From: Bizionia paragorgiae | GTDB taxonomy: Bacteria > Bacteroidota > Bacteroidia > Flavobacteriales > Flavobacteriaceae | Length of the DNA stretch: 64,000 nucleotides | NCBI RefSeq assembly: GCF_900107625.1 | Contig: NZ_FNQK01000002.1 | Location: 210,864 to 274,863 of the forward strand | Direction: 5' to 3' | Shown here: positions 1 to 9,112 of the stretch, in pieces | How positions within the stretch are numbered: position 1 is the first letter of the stretch | Layout: each line of letters starts with the position of its first letter | The notes under the pieces: generated by a model | The model's input: the letters and a program-made list of their open reading frames with translations, nothing else | Told to the model about the DNA's origin: nothing | Databases searched by the model: none | Position numbers and translations under genes: made by a program

Positions 1-487
1 GCCCTAATTGTATTCCGTTTTGAGTGGTTAGAATTGGGCTGCCTTGTAAAAAAATCATTTTACCATTAACAAAACTTGAATTCCCGGTTTCGTTAATATA
101 CATTAAAATCGCATTTCGTGCGGCTTTAATATGATTAGGCATGCTTTCTTTAGTAATAGGAATGTATTTCGCTCCTGAAGTCGTCCCAGAGGTTTTTGCA
201 AAATACAGGGGTTTTTCTGGCCATAAAATATCAGACTCCCCTGCAACCACACGTTCTACATACGGTTTTAGGTCTTCATAATCACGAATAGGCACTTGCG
301 CTACAAATTGCTCGTAAGTCTGTATTTCTGAAAACTTATGATCCTTACCAAACTGGGTGTCTTTAGCCTGATTAATGAGATCCTGAAAGACCTTATCTTG
401 TGTTTTAATAGGCTTATCGGCCCATTTTTTAACACTTAAATATGTAAAGTAAGCAAAGGGTTTTGCAAGTAAAGATTTAATTGACAT
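1..487 (-). CDS. GH3 auxin-responsive promoter family protein (5' part only)
   Basis: This is the N-terminal 162 codons of a GH3-family protein; the rest lies beyond position 1. GH3 proteins are adenylate-forming (ANL-type) enzymes that join acyl substrates to amino acids in plants; the bacterial members have unknown substrates. The translation starts MSIKSLLAKPFAYF, and it carries the nucleotide-binding loop SGTTSG with the following KYIPIT, which is typical of the family. The ATG lies 3 bases after the stop codon of the M23 peptidase, so the two are probably co-transcribed. Family recognition is from memory of the sequence pattern; the function in this organism is unknown. Confidence 0.8.
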   Translation of the reverse strand, partial: MSIKSLLAKPFAYFTYLSVKKWADKPIKTQDKVFQDLINQAKDTQFGKDHKFSEIQTYEQFVAQVPIRDYEDLKPYVERVVAGESDILWPEKPLYFAKTSGTTSGAKYIPITKESMPNHIKAARNAILMYINETGNSSFVNGKMIFLQGSPILTTQNGIQLG

Positions 488-490
488 AAG

Positions 491-1360
491 CTATTTAAAA
501 TCTATAAAATTTGTTGGATTTACAGAGTAACCGTCACTCCATAATTCAAAATGTAAATGAGGTCCCGTAGTAAAATCTCCAGTGTTACCTGAAGTAGCAA
601 TGACTTCTCCTGCTTTCACTAAATCACCTTGACTTTTTGTTAACGACGCATTGTGTTTATAAACAGAAATAAGACCATGGCTATGTTCTATAATTACCAC
701 ATAACCGGTTTCGGCAGTCCATTCAGAAAAAATTATTGTACCATCAGCAGTTGCCTTTATTGGCGTATTTTTTGCGACTACAATATCAACAGCGTAATGT
801 TTAATTTCAGGATTATAAGCTTCGCTAATCGTACCAATTACTGGCGGAAATAGTATAAAGTTGGTTTTAGAGATTGCCGATTCAAAAAGGTTGTACTTAT
901 CTTCCTTTTCAACGCGCTCTCGCAATAGGGAATCTTCAGGACTTGGTTTTAAATTAATATCTGCAGTTTCAATACTCGCCGCATTAATAATAGAATCTCT
1001 ATTAAATACCACTGTTTTTACATCGCCTTCTAACACTTTTTTTATAGAGGCGTAATACTGTTCGTTCAAAGTAATAACTTTTTGTAGCGAGTCCGTTTTA
1101 AAATTAAGCTCTATAGCTTTCTTCTTTAAAGCGGTAGATGAATATCCTGGTATGTATTCTCTAAGCGACGTAAAAGCGATTAAAAGTATCGTGAAGACGA
1201 CAAGGAGAATAGAAGACAAGGTAACAAGTACAAATACATTTAACCGGTTAAGTTTGAATGATAAGCGCTCTTCGAACGTAGCTTCATTTAGAATCACTAA
1301 TCGATACTTGTGTAGTAGTTTTTTAGATATTTTCTTGGATTTCTTCTTCTTGACTGTCAT
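491..1360 (-). CDS. M23 family metallopeptidase, membrane-anchored
   Basis: Predicted peptidoglycan endopeptidase of the lysostaphin-like M23 family (289 residues). A Lys-rich cytoplasmic start is followed by one membrane segment at about residues 42-66, a helical stretch to about 150, and the M23 domain in the last 120 residues. Zinc ligands are visible as HYAVD (H188, D192) and HLH (H268, H270). I chose the ATG at 1360 (MTVKKKKSK); an in-frame upstream start would add only three residues and sits inside the promoter spacing. A Bacteroidota -7 element lies 5 bases upstream. It probably forms an operon with the GH3 gene downstream. It may cut peptidoglycan or act as a non-enzymatic cell-division activator like EnvC/NlpD; the visible ligands favour an active enzyme. 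Confidence 0.85.
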   Translation of the reverse strand: MTVKKKKSKKISKKLLHKYRLVILNEATFEERLSFKLNRLNVFVLVTLSSILLVVFTILLIAFTSLREYIPGYSSTALKKKAIELNFKTDSLQKVITLNEQYYASIKKVLEGDVKTVVFNRDSIINAASIETADINLKPSPEDSLLRERVEKEDKYNLFESAISKTNFILFPPVIGTISEAYNPEIKHYAVDIVVAKNTPIKATADGTIIFSEWTAETGYVVIIEHSHGLISVYKHNASLTKSQGDLVKAGEVIATSGNTGDFTTGPHLHFELWSDGYSVNPTNFIDFK

Positions 1361-1365
1361 AATAA

Positions 1366-1374
1366 GCAAAAGTA
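1366..1374 (-). promoter_or_regulatory. Promoter -7 element for M23 peptidase gene
   Basis: The plus strand reads GCAAAAGTA, which is TACTTTTGC on the minus strand and matches the Bacteroidota consensus TAnnTTTGC. It ends only 5 bases before the ATG, which implies a very short leader. Confidence 0.6.
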
Positions 1375-1449
1375 AATAAAATAATAACTCTACCTGATTT
1401 AGAATATGCTAAAGTTAGCTTTATAACGTTGTTTTTAAACTTTAATTAC

Positions 1450-1458
1450 TAACTTTGC
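1450..1458 (+). promoter_or_regulatory. tatA promoter (-7 TAACTTTGC, -33 TTG)
   Basis: TAACTTTGC matches TAnnTTTGC exactly, with a TTG at 1429-1431, 18 bases upstream, as a -33 element. The tatA ATG follows 18 bases downstream. Confidence 0.7.
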
Positions 1459-1475
1459 ATCCTAAATTAAAAGTT

Positions 1476-1664
1476 ATGATAGCATCAAATATATTTTTAG
1501 GAATGGTTGGTCCATGGCAAATAGCGGTTATCGTTATACTTGTACTGTTATTGTTTGGAGGTAAAAAAATACCAGAATTAATGAGAGGTCTTGGTAGCGG
1601 AATTAAAGAATTTAAAGACGCTAGTAAAGAAGAAGATGAAGAAAAAGCTAAAGATTCTAAATAA
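1476..1664 (+). CDS. tatA: Twin-arginine translocase subunit TatA/TatE
   Basis: A 62-residue pore-forming subunit of the Tat system, which exports folded proteins across the inner membrane. The N-terminus contains one membrane helix (about residues 12-27), then the family hallmark [16 protein letters not shown], an amphipathic helix (GIKEFKDA) and a charged tail [11 protein letters not shown]. The ATG at 1476 was chosen over an upstream TTG because the promoter -7 element occupies that region. tatC is not nearby. The gene is followed by a long palindromic terminator shared with the convergent DUF4837 gene. Confidence 0.93.
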   Translation: MIASNIFLGMVGPWQIAVIVILVLLLFGGKKIPELMRGLGSGIKEFKDASKEEDEEKAKDSK

Positions 1665-1674
1665 TTAATCTTTT

Positions 1675-1722
1675 ACAGATATAAAAAAACCAACGTAAAT
1701 ACGTTGGTTTTTTTATATCTGT
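1675..1722. terminator. Bidirectional terminator, perfect 23-bp inverted repeat
   Basis: Arms at 1675-1697 and 1700-1722 are perfect reverse complements with a 2-base AA centre. The GC core CCAACGTA/TACGTTGG is flanked by seven A on one side and seven T on the other, so it works in both directions between convergent tatA and the DUF4837 gene. Confidence 0.9.
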
Positions 1723-1733
1723 ATGTTTTAATA

Positions 1734-2711
1734 CTAGTCTATTTTAATAGATTTTATCATAGCTTCAAGTTCAAATACATGCTCTCTTTTCTCTATAGAT
1801 GGCGCGTAAGCAAACCCTTCGGCTACTACATACCTATTATTATCTTTGTCTTCTATAATATAAGTTATAAACGGTCCTGACATAAAAGCGTTTTGAACTT
1901 CCCAAAGTCCTTTAACCTCCCATGCTGGTTTATTATCTAAAGTGGTTTCAAACAAATGAGGCGCATAGGCTTTTTCGGTAATCATATAACTGCCGTCTGT
2001 AGGCCCTGGGATGTATTTTTGTCCAATAGAGTCTCTAATTTTTACAATACGACTTACTAAACTATCTTTATCTTTTAAGCTGTTTAAAGGAATGTCATAA
2101 ACTAATAAGTTTGTATATCCTGTAGGAATATCTTTACGCATCCAGAAAAAATTATCTTCATCTTTAGAAATGCGATACGCTGTTGAATACTGAATATCGA
2201 CACCTAATTTCTTTTTAAGACTTGTTGCTGGAAATAACGATTTGCGAATACGACGTTGTTTTTCGGCTATTTCTTCGACTTTAAACGCCTTAACAATAGT
2301 TTGTGCATTTGCTTGTAATTGCTCTTCTATCTCTTGTATATTAGCACCACTTACCACAATAAATTTCTGAGGTCGTGCGTACACATTATCTTGAATGGTC
2401 ACACCAGCCTCTCCCAATTCAATTTTAATAATATCCCTATTTATTCTAGAAAACCCGGTAAATACATGTGGTGGAATCTGTTTTAATGAAAATAGTGGTT
2501 CATCCTGAGGCAATCCATCTATAGGAGCGGCTAGTACGTTTCTAACTGCTTGTCCTAAACGGCCCTCCCATTTTTCATTTTCTATTACTACAGCCACTGT
2601 ATTTAAGGGACCTGAAGATTCGGGAATAACGCGATGTCCTTTCTTATTTCCATCCTTACACGAGAGCGTAATTAAGACAACAGCAATAACTAAAAGTCCT
2701 TTTCGTATCAT
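1734..2711 (-). CDS. DUF4837 family lipoprotein
   Basis: A 325-residue protein of unknown function, typical of Flavobacteriia. A signal peptide ends in a lipobox (LITLSC, Cys18), so it should be lipid-anchored. The remainder has no catalytic motif that I recognise. It contains a run of basic residues around 150-170 (EKQRRIRKSL) and an ordered C-terminal half rich in W, Y and F. It is the last gene of a minus-strand set pgk - lytic transglycosylase - DUF4837 with gaps of 48 and 23 bases, which suggests a link to cell-wall work. Family assignment is from sequence resemblance; the function is unknown. Confidence 0.8.
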   Translation of the reverse strand: MIRKGLLVIAVVLITLSCKDGNKKGHRVIPESSGPLNTVAVVIENEKWEGRLGQAVRNVLAAPIDGLPQDEPLFSLKQIPPHVFTGFSRINRDIIKIELGEAGVTIQDNVYARPQKFIVVSGANIQEIEEQLQANAQTIVKAFKVEEIAEKQRRIRKSLFPATSLKKKLGVDIQYSTAYRISKDEDNFFWMRKDIPTGYTNLLVYDIPLNSLKDKDSLVSRIVKIRDSIGQKYIPGPTDGSYMITEKAYAPHLFETTLDNKPAWEVKGLWEVQNAFMSGPFITYIIEDKDNNRYVVAEGFAYAPSIEKREHVFELEAMIKSIKID

Positions 2712-2734
2712 AATATATTGATTTTTAACAAGAA

Positions 2735-4324
2735 TTATCCTTTAGAAACTTTTAAGGTCATTCCTGGTTTTAATTTATTACCACTAATACCGTTCCAATC
2801 TTTAATATTTTGAACAGAAACTCCTGGAAATTTTTGTGAAATACTCCATAAGGAATCGCCACTCTTCACTTTATAGGTTTTAGCAGTACTACTAGTCACG
2901 GTCGTTTTTGAAGCCTGACTAACGCTTGACGGGTTTCTAGGATAAATCGTTAAACGCTGACCAACTTTAAGATTATTACTTCGTAAGCCGTTCCATTGTT
3001 TTATCTGACTGACTCTAACACCAAATTTACGGGCTATTTTACCTAAATAATCACCGCTCCTCACTTTATACCGCGTTTTGGTATCTACCTCTACTAATTG
3101 TGGTAACGGCTTTTCTCGTGCGTCTAATTCCTTTTGAACGAATTGATAAATTTTATCTTCGTTATTTACAAAAGTACCGACATATTCACGCGGTAATCTT
3201 AACGTATAATTTTTGCCTTTTATATACGGGATAACGTCTAATTTGTAAGCGGGATTTAAAAACTGTAAAGTGGCCATATCCACTCCAGTATACTCAGAGA
3301 CCTGGCCTAAAGTTATGGTTTTCTTAACTCTAATCGTATCTGTTTCAACGTAATTAAATTGTGGTTTGTGTTTTACAAATCCGTGTTCTTCAGCATATTC
3401 AAAGATGTACATAGTGGCTAAAAACGCAGGAACATACCCTGCTGTTTCACGTGGTAAATTAGGTCTAATATTCCAATAATTTCGAGATCCTCCCGAACGT
3501 CTTATTGCTTTATTTACATTTCCAGGACCCGAGTTATAAGCTGCCAACGCCAAATCCCAATCATCGAAAATCTCATATAATCGCGCCAAATATTTAGCTG
3601 CCGATTCTGTAGATTTTATAGGATCACTTCGCTCATCGACATAGCTACTTACATCTAATCCATACTGCCTACCAGTAGCGAACATAAACTGCCATAATCC
3701 CGTCGCTCCTACTCTAGATTTAGCTCTAGGTTTTAGTGCCGATTCTACAATTGCGAGATATTTCATCTCTAAAGGAATATTATAATTATCCAATTCACGC
3801 TCGAACATTGGGAAATAAAAATTACTTAATCCCATTAATCGTTCTAGAGAGTGATGTCTTCTTTTTAAAAACGATTTAATAACACTTTCTAATCCTGGAT
3901 TGTATTCCACATTAAAAGGTGTACGGGCATTTAAGCGTTCTAACCGTGCCTTTAAAGTATCGGTAGACAATTCAGGATACTCTACAACTTCATATTTTAA
4001 GTTGGTAACATCGCGATAAATCGTATCAAATAAAGAGTTATTATACAGCTCTTCAATCCATTTCTTATCGTAATCTGATGCGACCTTATCATCTTGTAAA
4101 ACTTCAGAAGGTTTTAACAATTCATCAGACGACTTTAAGTACGTTTTACCATCGATAAGCGTGTCTAAAATTTCAAGATTTTCTGTTACTACTTCAGTAG
4201 CATTTATGTTGGTAACCTTTAGGCTGTCATTCTTTTTCGACACGATTAGTGTATCTTGTCCGTAGCTTTGAGCAGCACAAAACAGAGTACCTAATAGTAT
4301 ACTGTATAATGTATATAATTTCAT
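2735..4324 (-). CDS. Lytic transglycosylase with two LysM domains (MltD-like)
   Basis: A 529-residue secreted muramidase that cleaves the glycan backbone of peptidoglycan to 1,6-anhydro-muropeptides. It has a signal peptide (residues 1-22), a low-complexity linker, and an SLT goose-lysozyme-like domain around 150-320 with catalytic Glu194 in AIVESALKP and the following GATGLWQF signature. It ends in two LysM peptidoglycan-binding modules (about 418-464 and 484-529, each with SGD near its start and a WNG in the middle). Architecture and length fit MltD. It lies 48 bases downstream of pgk and 23 bases upstream of the DUF4837 gene. Confidence 0.92.
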   Translation of the reverse strand: MKLYTLYSILLGTLFCAAQSYGQDTLIVSKKNDSLKVTNINATEVVTENLEILDTLIDGKTYLKSSDELLKPSEVLQDDKVASDYDKKWIEELYNNSLFDTIYRDVTNLKYEVVEYPELSTDTLKARLERLNARTPFNVEYNPGLESVIKSFLKRRHHSLERLMGLSNFYFPMFERELDNYNIPLEMKYLAIVESALKPRAKSRVGATGLWQFMFATGRQYGLDVSSYVDERSDPIKSTESAAKYLARLYEIFDDWDLALAAYNSGPGNVNKAIRRSGGSRNYWNIRPNLPRETAGYVPAFLATMYIFEYAEEHGFVKHKPQFNYVETDTIRVKKTITLGQVSEYTGVDMATLQFLNPAYKLDVIPYIKGKNYTLRLPREYVGTFVNNEDKIYQFVQKELDAREKPLPQLVEVDTKTRYKVRSGDYLGKIARKFGVRVSQIKQWNGLRSNNLKVGQRLTIYPRNPSSVSQASKTTVTSSTAKTYKVKSGDSLWSISQKFPGVSVQNIKDWNGISGNKLKPGMTLKVSKG

Positions 4325-4372
4325 TACTGTTATTTAGTTTTAAGTCTAACGTTACTAAACAGTTTTTCTTAT

Positions 4373-5563
4373 TTAATCGTTTAAAATAGCAACAATTCCT
4401 GGCAAGGTTTTACCTTCTAAGCTTTCTAACATTGCGCCACCACCAGTACTCACATAACTCACCTTTTTCTCGAAGCCAAATTGTTTTACTGCGGCTACCG
4501 AATCCCCGCCACCTACAAGTGAAAAGGCACCATTTTTAGTTGCTTCAGCGATAGAATCTCCCAATCCAATAGTTCCTTTAGCGAAGGTTTCCATTTCAAA
4601 AACACCTAGTGGACCATTCCATAAAATGGTTTTACACTGCATCACAACATCATGAAATTGTTTTATAGACTCTGGTCCCACATCTAAACCTTGAAAGCCA
4701 TCTGGGATTGCATTAATAGCGACCACCTGAGTATTTGCTGTATTACTAAAAGCATCGGCAGCTAAAGCATCTACAGGAATATGAATTTTTACATTTTTTT
4801 CTTCGGCTTGTTTTAAAATAGATAAAGCCAAGTCCATTTTATCATCCTCACAGATAGAATCACCAATCTTACCGCCTTGAGCTTTCACAAAAGTAAAGGC
4901 CATTCCACCACCAATAATTAAATGGTCTATTTTATCTAATATATTTTCGATAATAGTAATTTTAGAGGATACTTTGGCACCTCCTAAAATAGCTAATACT
5001 GGTTTTTCACCGTCCTTTAATACTTTATCGATACTCTTTATTTCCTTTTCTAAAAGACTTCCAAAACATTTCTTTCCCGGAAAAAACTGAGCAATTACTG
5101 TTGTCGATGCATGTGCTCTATGAGCCGTACCAAAAGCATCATTAACATAAATATCACCTAATTTTGAAAGCTGTTCAGCGAATGCTGTATCACCAGCTGT
5201 TTCTTCATCGTGAAAACGTAAATTCTCAAGAATTAAAAGTTCTCCAGGCTGTAAATTTGCTGCTGCTTCTTCAGCTTCAGCTCCCACACAATTAGAAACA
5301 AATTTTGTTTCCACCCCTATAATATCTTCAACTTTACTAATAATATGTTTTAATGAAAACTGATCTTGAACACCTTTTGGTCTCCCTAAGTGAGACATTA
5401 AAATACAACTACCACCATCTTCAAGAATTTTAATTAATGTCGGTTTTGCAGAGGCAATTCTTGTAGCATCTGTAACCATAAAATTCTCATCCAAAGGGAC
5501 GTTAAAATCAACACGAATTAATGCTTTCTTATCTTTAAAATTAAAATCTTGTAAAGTCTTCAT
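4373..5563 (-). CDS. pgk: Phosphoglycerate kinase
   Basis: Glycolytic kinase that interconverts 1,3-bisphosphoglycerate plus ADP with 3-phosphoglycerate plus ATP in the cytoplasm. At 396 residues it is the usual length. The N-domain has RVDFNVPLD (residues 17-25) and SHLGRP (57-62). The hinge and nucleotide side has [10 protein letters not shown] (192-201), WNGPLG (315-320), GGGDS (351-355) and STGGGA (372-377). It heads a minus-strand cluster with the LysM transglycosylase. A possible promoter (TATATTTG on the minus strand) lies at 5666-5673. Confidence 0.98.
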   Translation of the reverse strand: MKTLQDFNFKDKKALIRVDFNVPLDENFMVTDATRIASAKPTLIKILEDGGSCILMSHLGRPKGVQDQFSLKHIISKVEDIIGVETKFVSNCVGAEAEEAAANLQPGELLILENLRFHDEETAGDTAFAEQLSKLGDIYVNDAFGTAHRAHASTTVIAQFFPGKKCFGSLLEKEIKSIDKVLKDGEKPVLAILGGAKVSSKITIIENILDKIDHLIIGGGMAFTFVKAQGGKIGDSICEDDKMDLALSILKQAEEKNVKIHIPVDALAADAFSNTANTQVVAINAIPDGFQGLDVGPESIKQFHDVVMQCKTILWNGPLGVFEMETFAKGTIGLGDSIAEATKNGAFSLVGGGDSVAAVKQFGFEKKVSYVSTGGGAMLESLEGKTLPGIVAILND

Positions 5564-5665
5564 TTGAATATTATAATTATTATAAGTCTATTTTTAATCA
5601 TAAACACTTGTTAAACAAGGTGTTTACACTATTATTTAAGGATTAAAAATTTATCTAAATCGCTT

Positions 5666-5673
5666 CAAATATA
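5666..5673 (-). promoter_or_regulatory. Possible pgk promoter -7 element
   Basis: The plus strand CAAATATA is TATATTTG on the minus strand and matches TAnnTTTG. It lies 102 bases upstream of the pgk ATG, and no -33 element is evident. Confidence 0.4.
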
Positions 5674-5768
5674 TGCAAATACTGTGATACTCTTTTGCGA
5701 TCACTCTTAAAAATTAAAAGTGTAAAACATATTGAAACCAAAAAATAGTTTTTATTTGTTATCTAAAG

Positions 5769-5777
5769 TATATTTGC
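5769..5777 (+). promoter_or_regulatory. holB promoter -7 element next to the start codon
   Basis: TATATTTGC matches TAnnTTTGC exactly and ends 3 bases before the holB ATG at 5781. If it is used, transcription would start at or almost at the start codon. Confidence 0.6.
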
Positions 5778-5780
5778 GCT

Positions 5781-6935
5781 ATGCAATTCAGTGATATTTT
5801 AGGTCAAACACATATAAAAAAACATCTTACGCAAAGCGTAGATAACGGAAGAATTCCTCATGCCCAATTATTTGTTGGTCCAGAGGGCTCTGGGACTTTA
5901 CCCATGGCTATTGCCTATGCTCAGTATATTTTGTGCAAAAATTCTGACGGAGAAAATAACTCGGGAAACGCCAGTTGTAACTCTAAATTCGAATCGTTTG
6001 CACATCCGGATTTACATTTTGCCTTTCCAGTTACGAGCAATGATAAAATTAAAAAACATCCCGTTTCTAAACATTTTATTGAAGAATGGCACGAGTTATT
6101 AAGTAAACAACCTTATGGTAATTTATTTGATTGGTACAAATACTTAGGGGTAGACAATAAACAAGGGCAAATTGGTGTCGATGAGGCACAAGATATTGTA
6201 AAGGCTTTAAGTTTAAAGGCCTATGACGGTGGTTATAAAGTAATGATTATTTGGATGGCCGAAAAAATGAATACTTCGGCTTCTAATAAACTTTTAAAAC
6301 TGATTGAAGAACCGCCAAATAAAACTGTTTTTATTCTAATAGCTGAAGATGAAGAACAAATAATTACCACGATAAAATCTAGATGTCAATTATTACACTT
6401 CCCGCCATTAGCAGAATTTGATATTAAAGAAGCATTAATTAAAACTTATGATATAAATGATGCTGAAGCAACTAAAATAGCGCATCAAGCAAATGGTAAT
6501 TACAATAAAGCCTGCGATTTAGTCTATCAAGATAGCGAGGATATTCAGTTTGAAACTTGGTTTATTTTTTGGATTCGTGCTGCTTTTAAAGCTAAAGGAA
6601 ACAAGGCAGCCATTCATGATTTAATTTCGTGGAGTGAGGATATCGCAAAAACAGGCCGAGAAACGCAAAAACAGTTTCTTAATTTTTGTTTAGATTTTTT
6701 CCGACAAGCACTGCTGCTAAATTATGGTACTCCAGATTTAGTATTTATGGATATTAAAACCGAAAAATTTAAACTAGAAAATTTCGCGCCTTTTGTTCAT
6801 AACAATAATATTTTAGACATCTCCCAAGAAATCCAAGACGCTATTTATCATATTGAACGTAACGGAAATTCAAAAATTATTCTTACCGATTTATCTATTA
6901 AATTAACACGTTTACTACATAAAAAATCGGAATAA
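5781..6935 (+). CDS. holB: DNA polymerase III subunit delta'
   Basis: Clamp-loader subunit (384 residues). It starts with the AAA+ pattern of delta' (FSDILGQTHIKKHL, then GRIPHAQLFVGPEGSGT). The phosphate-binding loop is degenerate, as usual for delta', which does not hydrolyse ATP. A sensor-like segment KLLKLIEEPPNKTVFIL is followed by IKSRCQ, the SRC motif shared with gamma/tau and delta'. Two Cys (in YILCKN and NASCNS) may be what remains of the zinc module. The coding sequence ends 17 bases from the convergent stop of the neighbouring minus-strand gene, with no clear terminator between. Confidence 0.92.
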   Translation: MQFSDILGQTHIKKHLTQSVDNGRIPHAQLFVGPEGSGTLPMAIAYAQYILCKNSDGENNSGNASCNSKFESFAHPDLHFAFPVTSNDKIKKHPVSKHFIEEWHELLSKQPYGNLFDWYKYLGVDNKQGQIGVDEAQDIVKALSLKAYDGGYKVMIIWMAEKMNTSASNKLLKLIEEPPNKTVFILIAEDEEQIITTIKSRCQLLHFPPLAEFDIKEALIKTYDINDAEATKIAHQANGNYNKACDLVYQDSEDIQFETWFIFWIRAAFKAKGNKAAIHDLISWSEDIAKTGRETQKQFLNFCLDFFRQALLLNYGTPDLVFMDIKTEKFKLENFAPFVHNNNILDISQEIQDAIYHIERNGNSKIILTDLSIKLTRLLHKKSE

Positions 6936-6952
6936 AATAAGCTGTATTCGTT

Positions 6953-8971
6953 TTAAATCTTTTTAAGACCACCCTTTTTGATGTTTATATTTAGGATCCA
7001 CACCTTACTTAAAAAATCAACTTTAATAAAGGCCTTCCGAAGCATAAAAACATCATAAAAATTATCTGAATTATAGAGATTCACATAATAGCTATTACCG
7101 TTACCCTTAAAAATCTTAGAATTTACCCCTTTACTTTTTAGTTCATTTTGATAGCGAATAGCCTCATCAAAATCATAGACCAAAGTCGCTATAATATAAT
7201 AACCCGATTCGACATCTTCCAAAATTGTCGATTCCTGATTTAAAACCCGCTTAAAGGTTTGGGTTTCATAAATATAATCTTCGACAGTTAAGAGTTTTTC
7301 ATAATTATCACGATTTAAAGCCAAGGAATTATAACCCGGAGACTCCGGTAATATTTGTCCTTTAGGCCGGTAAATTTTATCGTCTTTTGGCGCGACCTTT
7401 TGTTTTTGTTTTAACCAAATAGGCAAAGGTTTATCAGAGGTTTCTTGCGAATAGTCTATTGCTCGCCTTTGTTCTGTTTTTGGTGGTTTTGATGAAGGTC
7501 TCGAAACAAATACATCTTCTTTTTTAGGAGCGTCAACCACCCAAACTTTAGAGGTTTTACTTTTAGAACTTAAGTCTTTCTCTTCATTAATTTTACTTGC
7601 TCGTAGTGGTTGTTGAACTTTAGCAACGCTAGGCTCTTTTTTTGGTTTAAATTCAGTCATTTTAGGAGCCGGTTTCTTATAAGAACTCACCTCCCCTTCT
7701 TTATTCACCAATTTATCCTTCTTCTTTTTCTCTAGTAATTCTTCCGCTTCTAAGCTGTTTTCAGCTTTGGTCCTCGCCTTTTTAGCCTTAGTATCTTCTG
7801 CTCTTTGCTGTTGGCTAACAGCACCTACAAGAGTGCGTTCTTTTTGTTGCTGTTGCTCGTAAAACACTTTACTAATTTCGGTTTGGAAAGCCGTAAAAAA
7901 CAGATAAAAGCGATCGGATCGTGTATTAAAAATAAGATCAACCTTTTGCGTATTGTTATCGATAATAGGTTGCGATTGATTCGGAATCGTAACGGTAGCG
8001 ATATCGAATCCCAGTGTGTTTATACTCGCCGGATTACGACTAATAAATTCAGAATCATCTCTTGTGATTTTACTGTTGAAAAAATTATTTCGGGAACGCT
8101 GATTTGTACTTAGCAACATCATGCGTTTGAGCACAGGATTAGAAATTAAAATCTCATCGTCTATTAAAGCAGAATCCCCTTCTAAAGCTGATAAGGTAAT
8201 AGAAGTGTTTATTTCACCTTCTTCTAAAGCCATAAAATTATCGAAAGTCACTTTTACAGCGTCACTACCTACGTGGGCAAAACCGTTATACGTCGTAATA
8301 TACTGTGGATTTTTCGTCGGTGCTTCATAAACCACATAAAGCAACCATCCAGCAGCACTCCCACCAGAAACAAAGCCCTGTGTTGCGGTTACGTTTGCTA
8401 CGGTGTATTCACCATTAGTTTCTTTAGCATGCTTTAAGAGTTTAGTTACATCGGCTTGACAGACATAAGGTGAATTTAAAGAAAATGCTTTATCATTAGC
8501 GCCATCAAAAATGATATCTCCATTAATATTTTTATAGGTGTCGGTTCCTGGTAATTTGAATTTTATCTTACTAATAGCACTTCGGTTTTTAACCCGTTTT
8601 CCTTGAAATAAAAACTGTCCTCCAGACTCCTGCCTATGACCCCGTTCATAACTATACGTTGCTGCCCAATACAGCACAGCATATTTTATTTTAGTATGGT
8701 TAGCTGGCAATTCTAAAATGGCCGAACTCGAACTAAAAGTCGTGTCGTCCTGATCAATATCGGTATAGGTCATATCGATATCATCGTTGGTTAACGAGAT
8801 ATCATTAAAAGAAGTTATAGCATCTTTACCCATTATTGTATTACCAATCACAGTAGCATTGCCATAAATATAAAACTCCTTTTGAGCTTTAAAAGGTAGT
8901 GTTACCTGCGCCGTGGTTAATTTTGTAAAGGCAAAGAAAATGAGTAACAACCAATGGGACGTTTTCATCAT
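6953..8971 (-). CDS. Secreted two-domain protein with C-terminal SPOR-like region
   Basis: A 672-residue protein that I do not recognise as a named family. A signal peptide (residues 1-21, ending TTAQ) is followed by an all-beta region (about 25-375) with KYAVLYWAATYSY and GWLLYVVYEAP, which resembles the N-terminal module found on large flavobacterial surface adhesins. A charged low-complexity linker of about 200 residues follows (Lys/Glu/Pro/Ser-rich, about 385-570). The C-terminus (about 590-665) has the alternating pattern GYYIIATLVYDFDEAIRYQN and a second half ending in VWILNI that looks like a SPOR fold, which binds peptidoglycan or partner proteins. It is expressed alone between terminators. 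Function unknown; a role in surface-protein or gliding machinery is only a guess. Confidence 0.6.
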   Translation of the reverse strand: MMKTSHWLLLIFFAFTKLTTAQVTLPFKAQKEFYIYGNATVIGNTIMGKDAITSFNDISLTNDDIDMTYTDIDQDDTTFSSSSAILELPANHTKIKYAVLYWAATYSYERGHRQESGGQFLFQGKRVKNRSAISKIKFKLPGTDTYKNINGDIIFDGANDKAFSLNSPYVCQADVTKLLKHAKETNGEYTVANVTATQGFVSGGSAAGWLLYVVYEAPTKNPQYITTYNGFAHVGSDAVKVTFDNFMALEEGEINTSITLSALEGDSALIDDEILISNPVLKRMMLLSTNQRSRNNFFNSKITRDDSEFISRNPASINTLGFDIATVTIPNQSQPIIDNNTQKVDLIFNTRSDRFYLFFTAFQTEISKVFYEQQQQKERTLVGAVSQQQRAEDTKAKKARTKAENSLEAEELLEKKKKDKLVNKEGEVSSYKKPAPKMTEFKPKKEPSVAKVQQPLRASKINEEKDLSSKSKTSKVWVVDAPKKEDVFVSRPSSKPPKTEQRRAIDYSQETSDKPLPIWLKQKQKVAPKDDKIYRPKGQILPESPGYNSLALNRDNYEKLLTVEDYIYETQTFKRVLNQESTILEDVESGYYIIATLVYDFDEAIRYQNELKSKGVNSKIFKGNGNSYYVNLYNSDNFYDVFMLRKAFIKVDFLSKVWILNINIKKGGLKKI

Positions 8972-9055
8972 CTTAAATAGAAATAATTAATAGCATTTAA
9001 ATATAAGTATTAAAATTAAATCTATTGATATATAGCATATTATAAACAAAAAAAA

Positions 9056-9077
9056 GCGTTAAACTGCTGTTTAACGC
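9056..9077 (-). terminator. Terminator of the OmpH-like gene
   Basis: The 9-bp stem GCGTTAAAC/GTTTAACGC has a TGCT loop. On the minus strand it is followed by a run of eight T, just downstream of the OmpH-like gene stop. Confidence 0.85.
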
Positions 9078-9112
9078 TTTTAAAATAGTACTAAACTATT
9101 AAGTTGTACGTC

